The notes beneath the pieces are model-generated. The model worked only from the letters and a program-made list of their open reading frames with translations. It made no database searches and was not told where the DNA came from. Source: an uncultured Bacilli bacterium (GTDB lineage Bacteria > Bacillota_I > Bacilli_A > RF39 > UBA660). From it: 64,000 nucleotides of DNA. Of this stretch, positions 8,359 through 16,786 are shown one piece after another. Each line of letters starts with the position of its first letter. Positions within the stretch are counted from its first letter, which is position 1. The stretch covers positions 1 to 64,000 of the forward strand of contig CAKOMQ010000001.1 of assembly GCA_934096715.1 (NCBI GenBank), written 5' to 3'. The position numbers and the translations under genes are program-made.

Positions 8359-8363
8359 CAAGT

Positions 8364-8392
8364 TTGCATATTATATAATAATATGTTAAAAT
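8364..8392 (+). promoter_or_regulatory. predicted promoter of the RloA/RloB-like pair
   Basis: TTGCAT (8364-8369) and TAAAAT (8387-8392) with a 17-bp spacer on the plus strand, 24 bp before the start codon of the ATPase gene. Confidence 0.6.
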
Positions 8393-8415
8393 ATATAAGG
8401 AAAGAAGGTGGCACA

Positions 8416-9609
8416 ATGTTATTACAATTTAAATTCAAAAATCATAAATGCTTTTATGATGAAAATATATTAGATCTAACTGCAACTCAAGAAAAAAGAC
8501 ATATTAATTCAACAATAGATATTAATGGAAATAGAATTTTACCCATTATAGAAATCAATGGTGCTAACGCATCTGGAAAAAGCAGTATTTTAGAGGCATT
8601 ACATTTTATGTTTGAAACAGTCAAAACCGCTAACAGGATTGATATCAATAACGACTTATCAACTGTACCTTTTGCATTCAGTAAAAATACAATTAATGAA
8701 AATAGTGAATATGAAATTTCAATATTACTAAATGATTATGAATATAGATATGGGTTTTCACTTAATAAAAATGGATTTGATGAAGAATGGCTATATAAAA
8801 AAAGATTTTCTAACACTAGATCAATTCAAAAAACTGTTTTTGAAAGAAATAATACAAAGATTAATTTTGGTACATCTTATAAAAAATATGAAAAAATGTG
8901 GAAGCTTTTTGGTAGCAATAATAAAAAATTATTGTTATTACCAAACATTGCAACTAAAGAAGAAAGTGGAATATTAAGAGATATTTATAACTATATGGTC
9001 AAATATAATTATAAACTTGATAGCATTTTTCAACAACAAATAAGTATCAAATTATTAAATCAAGATGATACATTATATAAAAAATTTCAAGAAATTATAA
9101 ATGAATTTGATCCATGCTTAATGGGAATAAAAATTGATGAAATAAATAATGAATACGGTAATAAATCTTATTTAATAAATGGTATTCATAAAAATATAGA
9201 TGACAAAAATCCAAATATTTTAATTCCTTTGGATCGTGAATCAGATGGTACTATAAAAATATTTAATATTATGCCTACAATTTTAACAAATTTAGAATAT
9301 GGTGGTTTATTATGTATAGATGAACTAGATGTAAAATTGCATCCATTATTATTTAAGAAAATTGTTAATATGTATAAAGATAAAAATATTAACAAAAATA
9401 ATGCCCAATTAATTTATACAGCACATTCAACTTATCTATTTAATAGTGATGAGTTAAGAAGAGATGAATTATATTTAGTTGAAAAAGACTTAACTGGTAA
9501 ATCTAAATTATATTCACTATCTGAATTTAGAAACTTAAGAGTTGATGCGGACTATGAAAAAAAATATTTATCAGGTCAATTTGGCGCAATACCATATGAA
9601 TCAGAATAG
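8416..9609 (+). CDS. AAA-family ATPase of a RloA/RloB-type defence pair
   Basis: 397-aa SMC/AAA_21-like ATPase from the ATG at 8416, which has AAGGTGG 5 bp upstream (a TTG-started longer frame from 8341 would include the promoter). Walker A is GANASGKSS at 49-57; Walker B is LLCIDELDVKLHP near residue 300; the switch histidine is in YTAHSTYLF. RloA-type ATPases occur with RloB in restriction-linked loci, and similar ATPase/TOPRIM-like pairs (AbiL, PARIS) abort phage infection. Strand is opposite to all neighbours, with rloB 9 bp downstream. Function is inferred by family and pairing. Confidence 0.78.
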   Translation: MLLQFKFKNHKCFYDENILDLTATQEKRHINSTIDINGNRILPIIEINGANASGKSSILEALHFMFETVKTANRIDINNDLSTVPFAFSKNTINENSEYEISILLNDYEYRYGFSLNKNGFDEEWLYKKRFSNTRSIQKTVFERNNTKINFGTSYKKYEKMWKLFGSNNKKLLLLPNIATKEESGILRDIYNYMVKYNYKLDSIFQQQISIKLLNQDDTLYKKFQEIINEFDPCLMGIKIDEINNEYGNKSYLINGIHKNIDDKNPNILIPLDRESDGTIKIFNIMPTILTNLEYGGLLCIDELDVKLHPLLFKKIVNMYKDKNINKNNAQLIYTAHSTYLFNSDELRRDELYLVEKDLTGKSKLYSLSEFRNLRVDADYEKKYLSGQFGAIPYESE

Positions 9610-9618
9610 GAAGCTAAC

Positions 9619-10311
9619 ATGGGTACAGATAGTCTATTTAATAAACGTAGAATTGAAAGAAAAAATAGATCTGAAAATATAAGGAAGTTAAAATCTAGTA
9701 ATTGGCTTATAATATGTGAAGGAACTAAAACAGAAACAAATTATTTTAACGAAGCAATTAATAGCATTAATAAAAATATAGATGACGATTATAAATTAAA
9801 AGTCAAAATTATTGGTAAAGGAAGAAATACTTTATCACTAGTCAAATCTGTTGATAGTTTTTTAAATAATATTGATATAATTAGAAATTCTACAATACCA
9901 TATGGAAAAATATTTGTTGTATTTGATAAAGATGACTTCGCAAGTGATATTTTCGACAAATCAATTAATATTTGTGAAACCAAAGGATATATACCATTAT
10001 GGTCAAATCAAACTTTTGAATTTTGGATATTACTACATTTTAATTATATAGAAGGTAATATAAGCAGAACAAATTATGAACAAAAAATAAATGAGTATTT
10101 TAAAAAAGCTGGATTAAACTATAAATATAGTAAAAATGATGAAACCATATATTCTAAATTAGCAAAGTATGGTTCATTAGAACTAGCAAAAAAATATGCA
10201 GTTAAAATACACAGAAAATTTAGAAATGAATTACCATCAAAATCAAAAAGTTGTACAACAGTTTATAAGTTTTTTGAAGAAATTGATAATAGATTAAAAG
10301 AAATAGAATAA
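9619..10311 (+). CDS. rloB: RloB-family protein
   Basis: 230-aa RloB-like protein. The N-terminal ICEGTKTETNYF (residues 32-43, acids E34 and E39) and VVFDKDDF at 100-107 (D103, D105, D106) form a TOPRIM-like set of acidic residues; SNQTFEFWILLHF at about 137-149 is a second family motif. In paired systems the partner ATPase is thought to control this putative nuclease. The basic N-terminus (KRRIERKNRSENIRK) is characteristic. It ends at a bidirectional terminator. No restriction-modification genes are nearby, so this is a standalone pair. Confidence 0.8.
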   Translation: MGTDSLFNKRRIERKNRSENIRKLKSSNWLIICEGTKTETNYFNEAINSINKNIDDDYKLKVKIIGKGRNTLSLVKSVDSFLNNIDIIRNSTIPYGKIFVVFDKDDFASDIFDKSINICETKGYIPLWSNQTFEFWILLHFNYIEGNISRTNYEQKINEYFKKAGLNYKYSKNDETIYSKLAKYGSLELAKKYAVKIHRKFRNELPSKSKSCTTVYKFFEEIDNRLKEIE

Positions 10312-10341
10312 AAAAGGATACGTTTCATATCGTATCCTTTT
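10312..10341. terminator. bidirectional terminator
   Basis: AAAAGGATACG (10312-10322) and CGTATCCTTTT (10331-10341) form an 11-bp stem with an 8-base loop, with A and T tracts on both flanks. It ends both rloB and the convergent M23 peptidase gene. Confidence 0.88.
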
Positions 10342-11542
10342 ATCTTGAATAGAACCAAGCACCTTTACCAGGGAATCCTGGTGGATTAATACTATTTGCT
10401 ACATATTTAGAATAACTTGAGTATGCATCTTTACCAACACCTAAATAGTGTCCAGTTGATACACCATAATGTAAGTGAGCACCTGTTGTACAAGTATCCC
10501 AAGGAGCAGCACTTCTATCTCCACCTACAGTACCAAGAACTGTTTGAGTAGTAACGTAATCTCCAACCTTAACATTTACACTTAATAAATGCATATAAGT
10601 TACAGTATACGCTTTTCCATTAACATATACGTTTGTATAAATCATATTACCGCCACAGCTTGCTTTCCAAGTTATTTTTACAACTTTACCAGCAGCAGTT
10701 GAATAAACATTACGACCAAGTATACCACCATCAGATATATCTATACCATTATGAAATTTCCATGTTCCTTTAGTAGGATGGTATCTATATCCCCAAGGAG
10801 ATGTTATTTTACCCCTAGTAAATGGCCTTAACCAACCACTATTATTTACTAAACTTTGTGCACATTGTGTTAAATCTTGTGTTTCACCACAACCCATAGA
10901 TTTATATAACTTAATAGTTTCTTCAACACCTTTAATTTGTGAATCATATCCTTCATATTCATCTATAAGTTCTTTTAATTCAACACCTAAATTTTGAATA
11001 TTATTTTCATAAGTTGAAATTTTATCATTTAAAGTACTTTGATACTTCGTAAGTTCTTTTTGCATTTTCTTATTACTTACTATCAACTGCTCTATTTCAT
11101 CTATTTTTTTATTATTATATCCAGTTACTTGACTTATAGCATCTATTCTCATTATTAACTCAGTCATGCTAGTAGCGCCAGTTGCATACTTAACATAAAT
11201 ATTTTCATTACTAAGTTTTTGATATAAGATTAATAATTCAGATATTTCGTTTTCTAAGTTTTTAATCTTTTCTTCATTACTATCAATTTCATTACTTAAA
11301 TTAGTAACTTTATTTTGAGCTTGCACTATCTCATCATTAGCAGCCTTAACATTATTTTGATTTTGTTTAATCTCAGATTGCTTCTTTTGCTTTTGGCCCT
11401 CATAAATTGCTTTTTCTTTTTTTAGTTTATCTAATTCTTGTCTATATTCAGCAATTGTATTTGGATTCTTAGCATAAACATCAATATTAAGAAAAAAGAA
11501 TAAACTAATAATAATTAATATATAGTATTTCTTATTCATCAT
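10340..11542 (-). CDS. FtsEX-linked M23 peptidoglycan hydrolase (EnvC/PcsB-like layout)
   Basis: 400-aa secreted protein: signal peptide (residues 1-24, cleavage after DVYA), long coiled coil (about 30-215) and a C-terminal M23 metallopeptidase domain. Zinc and catalytic residues H264 and D268 (HNGID), H318, and H356/H358 (HLH) are present, so the enzyme looks active rather than a degenerate LytM activator. It overlaps ftsX by 4 bp. FtsEX in many bacteria controls a coiled-coil hydrolase partner at the division site or lateral wall; this gene is the obvious partner. The cleaved peptide bond is not known. Confidence 0.88.
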   Translation of the reverse strand: MMNKKYYILIIISLFFFLNIDVYAKNPNTIAEYRQELDKLKKEKAIYEGQKQKKQSEIKQNQNNVKAANDEIVQAQNKVTNLSNEIDSNEEKIKNLENEISELLILYQKLSNENIYVKYATGATSMTELIMRIDAISQVTGYNNKKIDEIEQLIVSNKKMQKELTKYQSTLNDKISTYENNIQNLGVELKELIDEYEGYDSQIKGVEETIKLYKSMGCGETQDLTQCAQSLVNNSGWLRPFTRGKITSPWGYRYHPTKGTWKFHNGIDISDGGILGRNVYSTAAGKVVKITWKASCGGNMIYTNVYVNGKAYTVTYMHLLSVNVKVGDYVTTQTVLGTVGGDRSAAPWDTCTTGAHLHYGVSTGHYLGVGKDAYSSYSKYVANSINPPGFPGKGAWFYSR

Positions 11543-12432
11543 ATTTTTAAATACTTTCTAACTGCTCTAGTACTTCCGAACATTCCCACTAAAGAACCTA
11601 TTAAAACGACAAGTATTGATGCAAATAATAAAACTTCATTTGCAGGAACTAATGGAATTAATTCAGTAAATAATTGCCCATGCAATTCTTCGAATAGAAT
11701 TAAATATCCATATACTAGCACTATTATAGGTATTATAGAACCTATTAGTCCTATAAAGAATCCTTCAAATACAAATGGCAATTTGATGGCACTATTACTT
11801 GCACCTACTAAGCGCATTATTTCAATGTCATCTCTTCTTGAATAAATTGTTAATTTAATAGTATTACTTATTAAAAATGCTGTTACAAATATTAATGCTA
11901 CAACCAATGTTATAGTTACTTTCTTAACTAAATCAAATGCAGTTAATAATGGTTTAACAGTGTCTTCACCATAATTAGCATCATTAACCTTATCAAAACC
12001 TTTAATTTCTTCAGTAGTTTTATCTAACTTATTAACATCTTTAACTGTTACAACTAAACTATTAAGTAGTGGGTTAGTATCAAGATATGAGAATATATTT
12101 TCAAAAGAAGTAGAGTAAGAACTCATTTCTTTTGCCCATTCTTCACTACTTTTAGGAGTAACATTTTCTACATTACTCATTCCTTTAATTTTATTTTCTA
12201 AGTATTTTAAATCTTCATCAGTACTTGTTTTATCTAAATAAACAATTATACTTAATTCACTTTCTAATCTATCAGTAGCATTTTCTACGTTCTTAGCAAC
12301 TACTAACGAAACGCCAACAATTAACAAAGTAATTGTGGCACAAAGTATAGAAGCCATACTCAAACTAAAATTACGAAATACACTCTTAAAAGAGTCTCTT
12401 ATACTTCTTCCTAAAATTCTAAACGCTTTCAT
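11539..12432 (-). CDS. ftsX: cell division ABC transporter permease FtsX
   Basis: 297-aa FtsX: first membrane helix at about 20-45, a large extracellular loop (about 50-165) that would contact the hydrolase, then three further helices in the second half. The conserved DDIEIMRLVGAS segment before the third helix is clear. Together with FtsE it couples ATP hydrolysis to activation of peptidoglycan hydrolases. Overlaps ftsE by 14 bp and the hydrolase gene by 4 bp. Confidence 0.95.
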   Translation of the reverse strand: MKAFRILGRSIRDSFKSVFRNFSLSMASILCATITLLIVGVSLVVAKNVENATDRLESELSIIVYLDKTSTDEDLKYLENKIKGMSNVENVTPKSSEEWAKEMSSYSTSFENIFSYLDTNPLLNSLVVTVKDVNKLDKTTEEIKGFDKVNDANYGEDTVKPLLTAFDLVKKVTITLVVALIFVTAFLISNTIKLTIYSRRDDIEIMRLVGASNSAIKLPFVFEGFFIGLIGSIIPIIVLVYGYLILFEELHGQLFTELIPLVPANEVLLFASILVVLIGSLVGMFGSTRAVRKYLKI

Positions 12433-13120
12433 GTGACTTGTAACTTCCTTTCAAATTATCTCCTGCAAGCACTCCATGCTCAATTAATAGTACTCTTTTT
12501 TTCATTCTATTAACAATATCTTTATCATGAGTAGCCATTATTACAGTAGTGCCTAATTCTTTATTAATATTATCTATAACTTTCATAATTTCTTTACTAG
12601 TCTCAGGATCCAAATTTCCTGTAGGTTCATCACATATAAGTAATTTAGGATTATTAACTATTGCTCTAGCAATACATACTCTTTGTTGCTCTCCACCAGA
12701 TAACTGACTAGGAAAACTTCTTGTTTTTTCTTTTAATCCAACAGTCTCTAATGCCTTCATAACTTTTGGTTTAGCTTCACTACCTTTAATACCTAATGTT
12801 TCGAGTGCAAAGGCAACATTTTCATATACCGTAAGCTTAGGTAATAACTTAAAGTCTTGAAATACTACTCCTATTTTTCTTCTTAATTTATATACTTTTC
12901 TGTTTTTTAACTTTCCAACATTTACTCCACCAACAAATACTTCTCCTTTAGTTGGCTTTTCTTCTCTATACAACATTTTTATTAAAGTTGATTTACCACA
13001 AGCAGTTTGACCTATTACAAAGACAAATTCGCCTTTAGCAATTTCTACGGATAAATCAGCAATACCAGTAACACCAGTATTATATACTTTTGTAACATTC
13101 TTTAACTCTATAAACTTCAT
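12419..13120 (-). CDS. ftsE: cell division ATP-binding protein FtsE
   Basis: 233-aa ABC ATPase. Signature LSGGEQQR, Walker B LLICDEPTGNLDP and switch MATHD are all standard for FtsE. The Walker A loop reads GQTACGKST where most FtsE proteins have GPSGAGKST; the GK[ST] core is kept, so function should be intact. First gene of ftsE-ftsX-hydrolase, each overlapping the next. Confidence 0.95.
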   Translation of the reverse strand: MKFIELKNVTKVYNTGVTGIADLSVEIAKGEFVFVIGQTACGKSTLIKMLYREEKPTKGEVFVGGVNVGKLKNRKVYKLRRKIGVVFQDFKLLPKLTVYENVAFALETLGIKGSEAKPKVMKALETVGLKEKTRSFPSQLSGGEQQRVCIARAIVNNPKLLICDEPTGNLDPETSKEIMKVIDNINKELGTTVIMATHDKDIVNRMKKRVLLIEHGVLAGDNLKGSYKSHESV

Positions 13121-13157
13121 ATTTTACTCCTTAATCTATTATAACATCTTAAATCAA

Positions 13158-14036
13158 TTAGATAAATGGTAAATTAGACCTTTTTACACCACCATTGACT
13201 TCATAACAATCATTTATTATAAAAAATGCACTGGGATCCACTTCCAAAATAGCTTCTTTAAATTTAACATAATCTCTTGTACTAACTGCACTCATAATCA
13301 AAGTGCCTTTTTTATGAGAATATCCTCCTATTGTAGGAAGTAATGTATATCCTGTATTAAAATTATTAATAATTTTTTTAACATCCCTTAATTTTCTCGT
13401 ATAAACTAAGAATAGTTTAGTATCAGATATTCCAATTAATATCTTATCTAATATAATAGTACTTATAACAATAATACTAATTGAATAAGCAACTTTATCT
13501 ATACCAAATACAAACCCTCCAAATAATATTAACGTACCATTAAGTATAAGCATTGCTTTACCTTCTTGAATATGAAAATACTTATGACATATTTTAACTA
13601 AAACATCTATTCCCCCAGTATTAAAACCACATTTATATACAATACCTGTTCCAAATCCATAAAGAAGTGCCGCAAATATCACTGTAACAAGTATTTCTTC
13701 AAACTGAAAAGTTTTTCCTATTACATTAACAATTGGATTTGTAAGTGTAACAAACAAAGGAAACAATAATGAACCAATTATAGTATTTTTAGTTTCTTCT
13801 TTACCTAAGAATATATAACTACATATAACTAAAGTAATACTAATCAAATAAACAAATACTTTAGAATCATATCCAGTTAGACCTTCAATAATAATGGCAA
13901 GTCCACTAGAACCACCAACAACAAATTCATTAGGTACAAAAAACATGTTATAACACACTGCAATCATAAAAATACCTAATACTAAACTAATACCTTTAAA
14001 TATTATTTGTTTATTATCTAATTTATTATTATCCAC
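13158..14036 (-). CDS. YitT family membrane protein with DUF2179
   Basis: 292-aa membrane protein. Five to six hydrophobic segments (about 12-205) make up the YitT domain, with a conserved GFNTGGIDVL turn, and the last ~55 residues form a soluble DUF2179 domain (LPTIGGYSHKKGTLIMSAV). Members are widespread in Firmicutes with no settled function. It has its own promoter (14062-14090) and precedes ftsE by 37 bp, so ftsEX may be read from the same transcript. Confidence 0.88.
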   Translation of the reverse strand: MDNNKLDNKQIIFKGISLVLGIFMIAVCYNMFFVPNEFVVGGSSGLAIIIEGLTGYDSKVFVYLISITLVICSYIFLGKEETKNTIIGSLLFPLFVTLTNPIVNVIGKTFQFEEILVTVIFAALLYGFGTGIVYKCGFNTGGIDVLVKICHKYFHIQEGKAMLILNGTLILFGGFVFGIDKVAYSISIIVISTIILDKILIGISDTKLFLVYTRKLRDVKKIINNFNTGYTLLPTIGGYSHKKGTLIMSAVSTRDYVKFKEAILEVDPSAFFIINDCYEVNGGVKRSNLPFI

Positions 14037-14061
14037 TTAAGTCACCCACTATCATACATAA

Positions 14062-14090
14062 ATTATACAAAATAATTAAAATTTTTTCAA
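14062..14090 (-). promoter_or_regulatory. predicted promoter of the yitT-like gene
   Basis: TTGAAA (14085-14090) and TATAAT (14062-14067) on the minus strand, 17 bp apart, 26 bp before the start codon. Confidence 0.7.
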
Positions 14091-14120
14091 CAGGGATAAA
14101 AATTCATCAATAATAAATTA

Positions 14121-14145
14121 TAAAAAAAAGAGAAATCAATCTCCT
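14121..14145 (-). terminator. terminator after the deacetylase gene
   Basis: On the minus strand AGGAGA/TCTCTT (6 bp, one G-T pair, loop of 6) is followed by eight T residues. Confidence 0.6.
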
Positions 14146-14157
14146 TAATTAAAATAA

Positions 14158-14940
14158 TTAGAATGGTAATAATAACCTTAGTTTGAATTTCCAGAAACGC
14201 ATGTTACCATTCATAGATAAACGTGGAACATTGTAGTTATCATCACTTTTTCTAGCTTTTCTAAAGTCTTTACTATTCGGTCCAAAACCAAAAGCCAGAT
14301 TAAATCCATTGTTTTTATAAGTGTCTCTCATAAGTTTATTGGAAAGTCCATAAGGATAAGCATGATACTTTGTATTGTAATATTCTTTAAACTTATTAAT
14401 ATCATCTTTTAATACTTCTTCTGTTTTATAATTTAAATCAAAGTCATGCATATTGTATGTATGAGATTCAAAAGCTATATTTGGATATTCCTTTTCAATC
14501 TCTTTAATTTGTTCATAACTCATATAAGAATTACTATCTCCTAGTCCATTACTATCTTGATTAACTTGTCCAATTATAAACACAGTTGCCTTAAAATCAT
14601 ATTTCTTTAAAATATCAAAAGCATATAAGTAGTTAGATAAAAACCCATCATCTAAAGTTATTACCACAGACTTTCTAGGAAAAGCGCATTTAGATTTTTT
14701 CCAACAATAAAATTCATCCATAGATAACGTTTTATAATTATGATCATATAAATATTTCATTTGTTTATCAAAATCTTTAATATTCATAGTCATAAGTCCT
14801 TTATACTTTTCTTCACCTTTTATTTTATAAAATGAATGATATCCTAATACAGGAATTTTTTGTTCATAATATAGTGCAAATAAAGATATACTCATTACTG
14901 TAATAATAAATATACTTACTTTTATAATTTTTTTAATCAT
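14158..14940 (-). CDS. polysaccharide deacetylase (carbohydrate esterase 4), membrane-anchored
   Basis: 260-aa NodB-type deacetylase with an N-terminal membrane helix (residues 7-24). The metal-binding and catalytic motif VITLDDGF (about 92-99) carries the DD pair, SHTYNMHDF holds the HxxxH-like metal histidines and AYPYG is motif 3. The family removes acetyl groups from peptidoglycan, exopolysaccharide or chitin-like chains outside the membrane. Substrate is not decided by the sequence. A short tail after residue 245 (FWKFKLRLLLPF) is basic and hydrophobic. Confidence 0.85.
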   Translation of the reverse strand: MIKKIIKVSIFIITVMSISLFALYYEQKIPVLGYHSFYKIKGEEKYKGLMTMNIKDFDKQMKYLYDHNYKTLSMDEFYCWKKSKCAFPRKSVVITLDDGFLSNYLYAFDILKKYDFKATVFIIGQVNQDSNGLGDSNSYMSYEQIKEIEKEYPNIAFESHTYNMHDFDLNYKTEEVLKDDINKFKEYYNTKYHAYPYGLSNKLMRDTYKNNGFNLAFGFGPNSKDFRKARKSDDNYNVPRLSMNGNMRFWKFKLRLLLPF

Positions 14941-14962
14941 AAATCCTCCTTTTTTAAAGAAA

Positions 14963-14981
14963 AAAGCTCATTACTTGAGCT
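14963..14981 (-). terminator. terminator overlapping the end of the small membrane protein gene
   Basis: On the minus strand AGCTCA (14981-14976) and TGAGCT (14970-14965) pair around a 5-base loop and are followed by a T tract. The hairpin includes the stop codon of the upstream gene. Confidence 0.65.
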
Positions 14982-15237
14982 CTTCGTTACTTAATTCACT
15001 ATTATCTTCCATTTCTATAGCCATAGAATTATTATTAATAGTGTCATTAATTGATTTATCTTCAGGTATATCAATTTCCATTGTTTCAATATCAGACGGT
15101 TCTTTTTTTCTTCTGTTAAGTAAAGACTCATCTCTTCTAGAATCAACTATATAACCAATTAAAGCAAATATTAGAAAAATACTTATAACTAAGAACCATA
15201 CATAATTGTCCGAAACAAAATTTATAAAGTTACTCAT
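14971..15237 (-). CDS. hypothetical small single-pass membrane protein
   Basis: 88-aa protein with one membrane helix (about residues 12-31, FLVISIFLIFALIGYIV), a short basic patch (RRKK) and a strongly acidic, low-complexity tail rich in E, D, N and S. Not recognised as a named family. The layout (outside N-terminus, one helix, acidic cytoplasmic tail) suggests a small envelope or adaptor protein. It lies between the DUF3048 gene and the deacetylase. Confidence 0.6.
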   Translation of the reverse strand: MSNFINFVSDNYVWFLVISIFLIFALIGYIVDSRRDESLLNRRKKEPSDIETMEIDIPEDKSINDTINNNSMAIEMEDNSELSNEELK

Positions 15238-15277
15238 ACTGTCCTCCCCTTATAAAAGTTATGTTAGATATAAATAA

Positions 15278-16318
15278 TTATGATATTTCTAAACTTTCAC
15301 CTTTAGGTTGAATTTGAATAAATGTATTACCGTCGTTAACATCTATTTCTTTACCATCTAAGTAAGTATATTCTGTTTGACATTCACGACAACTCTTCTT
15401 CCAGTTAATTTGAACAGCATATCCGTCTGTAATATAATAACCTGTTCCAGAACCTACATTTTTAATATCTTGTCTACCCTTATTTTCTCCATCATTTAAA
15501 GTATAATTTTCAACTTGATAAGTAATTATATTTTTAAAAGTATATTGTTTCCCAGTTACATAATCCTTATGTTCTTTATCATTAACAAATCTATAATATA
15601 CTTTTTCAGATTCATTGTATGTATAACTAGTAGTACTACTATTAGAATAAACTATTTTAACATTATTAGCTGTTTTACTATTTTCTTTTTTACTTAAATC
15701 TACTTCATCAACAGAGTAATTTAATAAATAATCTTTTTTTCTTTCAACTCTTCTTTTGTTAATACCATTCTTTAGTTTATCCATACTAGTAAATAATGTA
15801 TGTTCACTAGCAACTTTTAAAGATTTATCTCTCCAACCAGTTTTACTATTATCAACAACTATTCTATCTACACCAAGCTTAGAAAAATCTTCTTGTGCTT
15901 GAGGAGATTGACCATGATGAACATAGAAAGCATCATTTTCAAGAGCATAATCTATGAAATAATGTCTTGCGCTTCTTATCGAACCGATTCTTTCTGTATT
16001 AGTATCAACAAATACAGCTAAATATCTTGTAATACCACCCTCAACAATAATTTCATACATTAAATAAGCATCTTGTAATCCACTTTGAAGTGGCCTTGCA
16101 GTACTAATATTATTTATCATTACAGCATATGGTCTAGATTTAGAATCTAATGACACTATATTAATTTTTTTGCTAGATTCTTTATCTTTTTTCTTAATTA
16201 TATTTGGTTTACCATCATCTCCACTTAATAACATATAACTAGCACCACCAATTAACGCTAAAACCAAAACTACTACAATCCCTATCATTACTTTTTTGTT
16301 TTTTAATAATTTCTTCAT
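15278..16318 (-). CDS. DUF3048 domain protein (YerB-like), membrane-anchored
   Basis: 346-aa protein: membrane anchor at about 10-32, a lysine-rich linker, then the two DUF3048 parts (IGSIRSARHYFIDYALENDA and the C-terminal half ending at WKKSCRECQTEYTYLDGKE). YerB-like proteins are exported by many Firmicutes with no known reaction. The cysteine pair CREC near residue 313 is unusual and could form a disulfide. No lipobox cysteine is present, so it is anchored by the helix, not by lipid. Confidence 0.82.
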   Translation of the reverse strand: MKKLLKNKKVMIGIVVVLVLALIGGASYMLLSGDDGKPNIIKKKDKESSKKINIVSLDSKSRPYAVMINNISTARPLQSGLQDAYLMYEIIVEGGITRYLAVFVDTNTERIGSIRSARHYFIDYALENDAFYVHHGQSPQAQEDFSKLGVDRIVVDNSKTGWRDKSLKVASEHTLFTSMDKLKNGINKRRVERKKDYLLNYSVDEVDLSKKENSKTANNVKIVYSNSSTTSYTYNESEKVYYRFVNDKEHKDYVTGKQYTFKNIITYQVENYTLNDGENKGRQDIKNVGSGTGYYITDGYAVQINWKKSCRECQTEYTYLDGKEIDVNDGNTFIQIQPKGESLEIS

Positions 16319-16366
16319 TTTTTACCACCTATTTCATTATATTAAATTGAACCGATTTTGTCAAAA

Positions 16367-16786
16367 TTATTTGTTTAATCTTTTTAAATCTTTCTCTTTT
16401 ATGCTTTCTCTTTTATCATAATTCTTCTTACCACGACATATCCCAATTAGTACTTTAACTTTATTTTTATTAAAATATACTTTCAAAGGTATTAAAGAAT
16501 TACCATCTATATCATTTTCAATTTTTAATTTCTTAATTTCTTTCTTATGTAAAAGTAATTTTCTTTCTTTTCTTTCATCATGATTAAATATATTACCTTC
16601 TTCATATTTAGCAATATACATATTAATAATAAATACTTCATTATTTTTAATTCTTATATAAGAATCTTTTAAATCAACACTACCCTTACGTACAGATTTA
16701 ACTTCCGTACCTGTTAAAACTATACCAGCTTCAATCTCATCTAATATATAATAATTAAAACTTGCTTTCTTATTTAGAATTTCCAT
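16367..16786 (-). CDS. smpB: SsrA-binding protein SmpB
   Basis: 139-aa SmpB, partner of tmRNA in rescuing stalled ribosomes. The N-terminal AGIVLTGTEVKSVRKGS and IKNNEVFIINMYIAKYEEGN segments and the basic C-terminal tail (YDKRESIKEKDLKRL) that enters the mRNA channel are clear. It overlaps the 3' end of rnr by 17 bp, the usual rnr-smpB pair. The tmRNA gene, often next to smpB, is not in this window. Confidence 0.96.
   Translation of the reverse strand: MEILNKKASFNYYILDEIEAGIVLTGTEVKSVRKGSVDLKDSYIRIKNNEVFIINMYIAKYEEGNIFNHDERKERKLLLHKKEIKKLKIENDIDGNSLIPLKVYFNKNKVKVLIGICRGKKNYDKRESIKEKDLKRLNK

Noticed and set aside
8341..8415. Longer start of the RloA-like ATPase at TTG 8341
   Set aside because: The extension includes the predicted -35 and -10, while ATG 8416 has AAGGTGG at ideal distance and family-like sequence follows at once.
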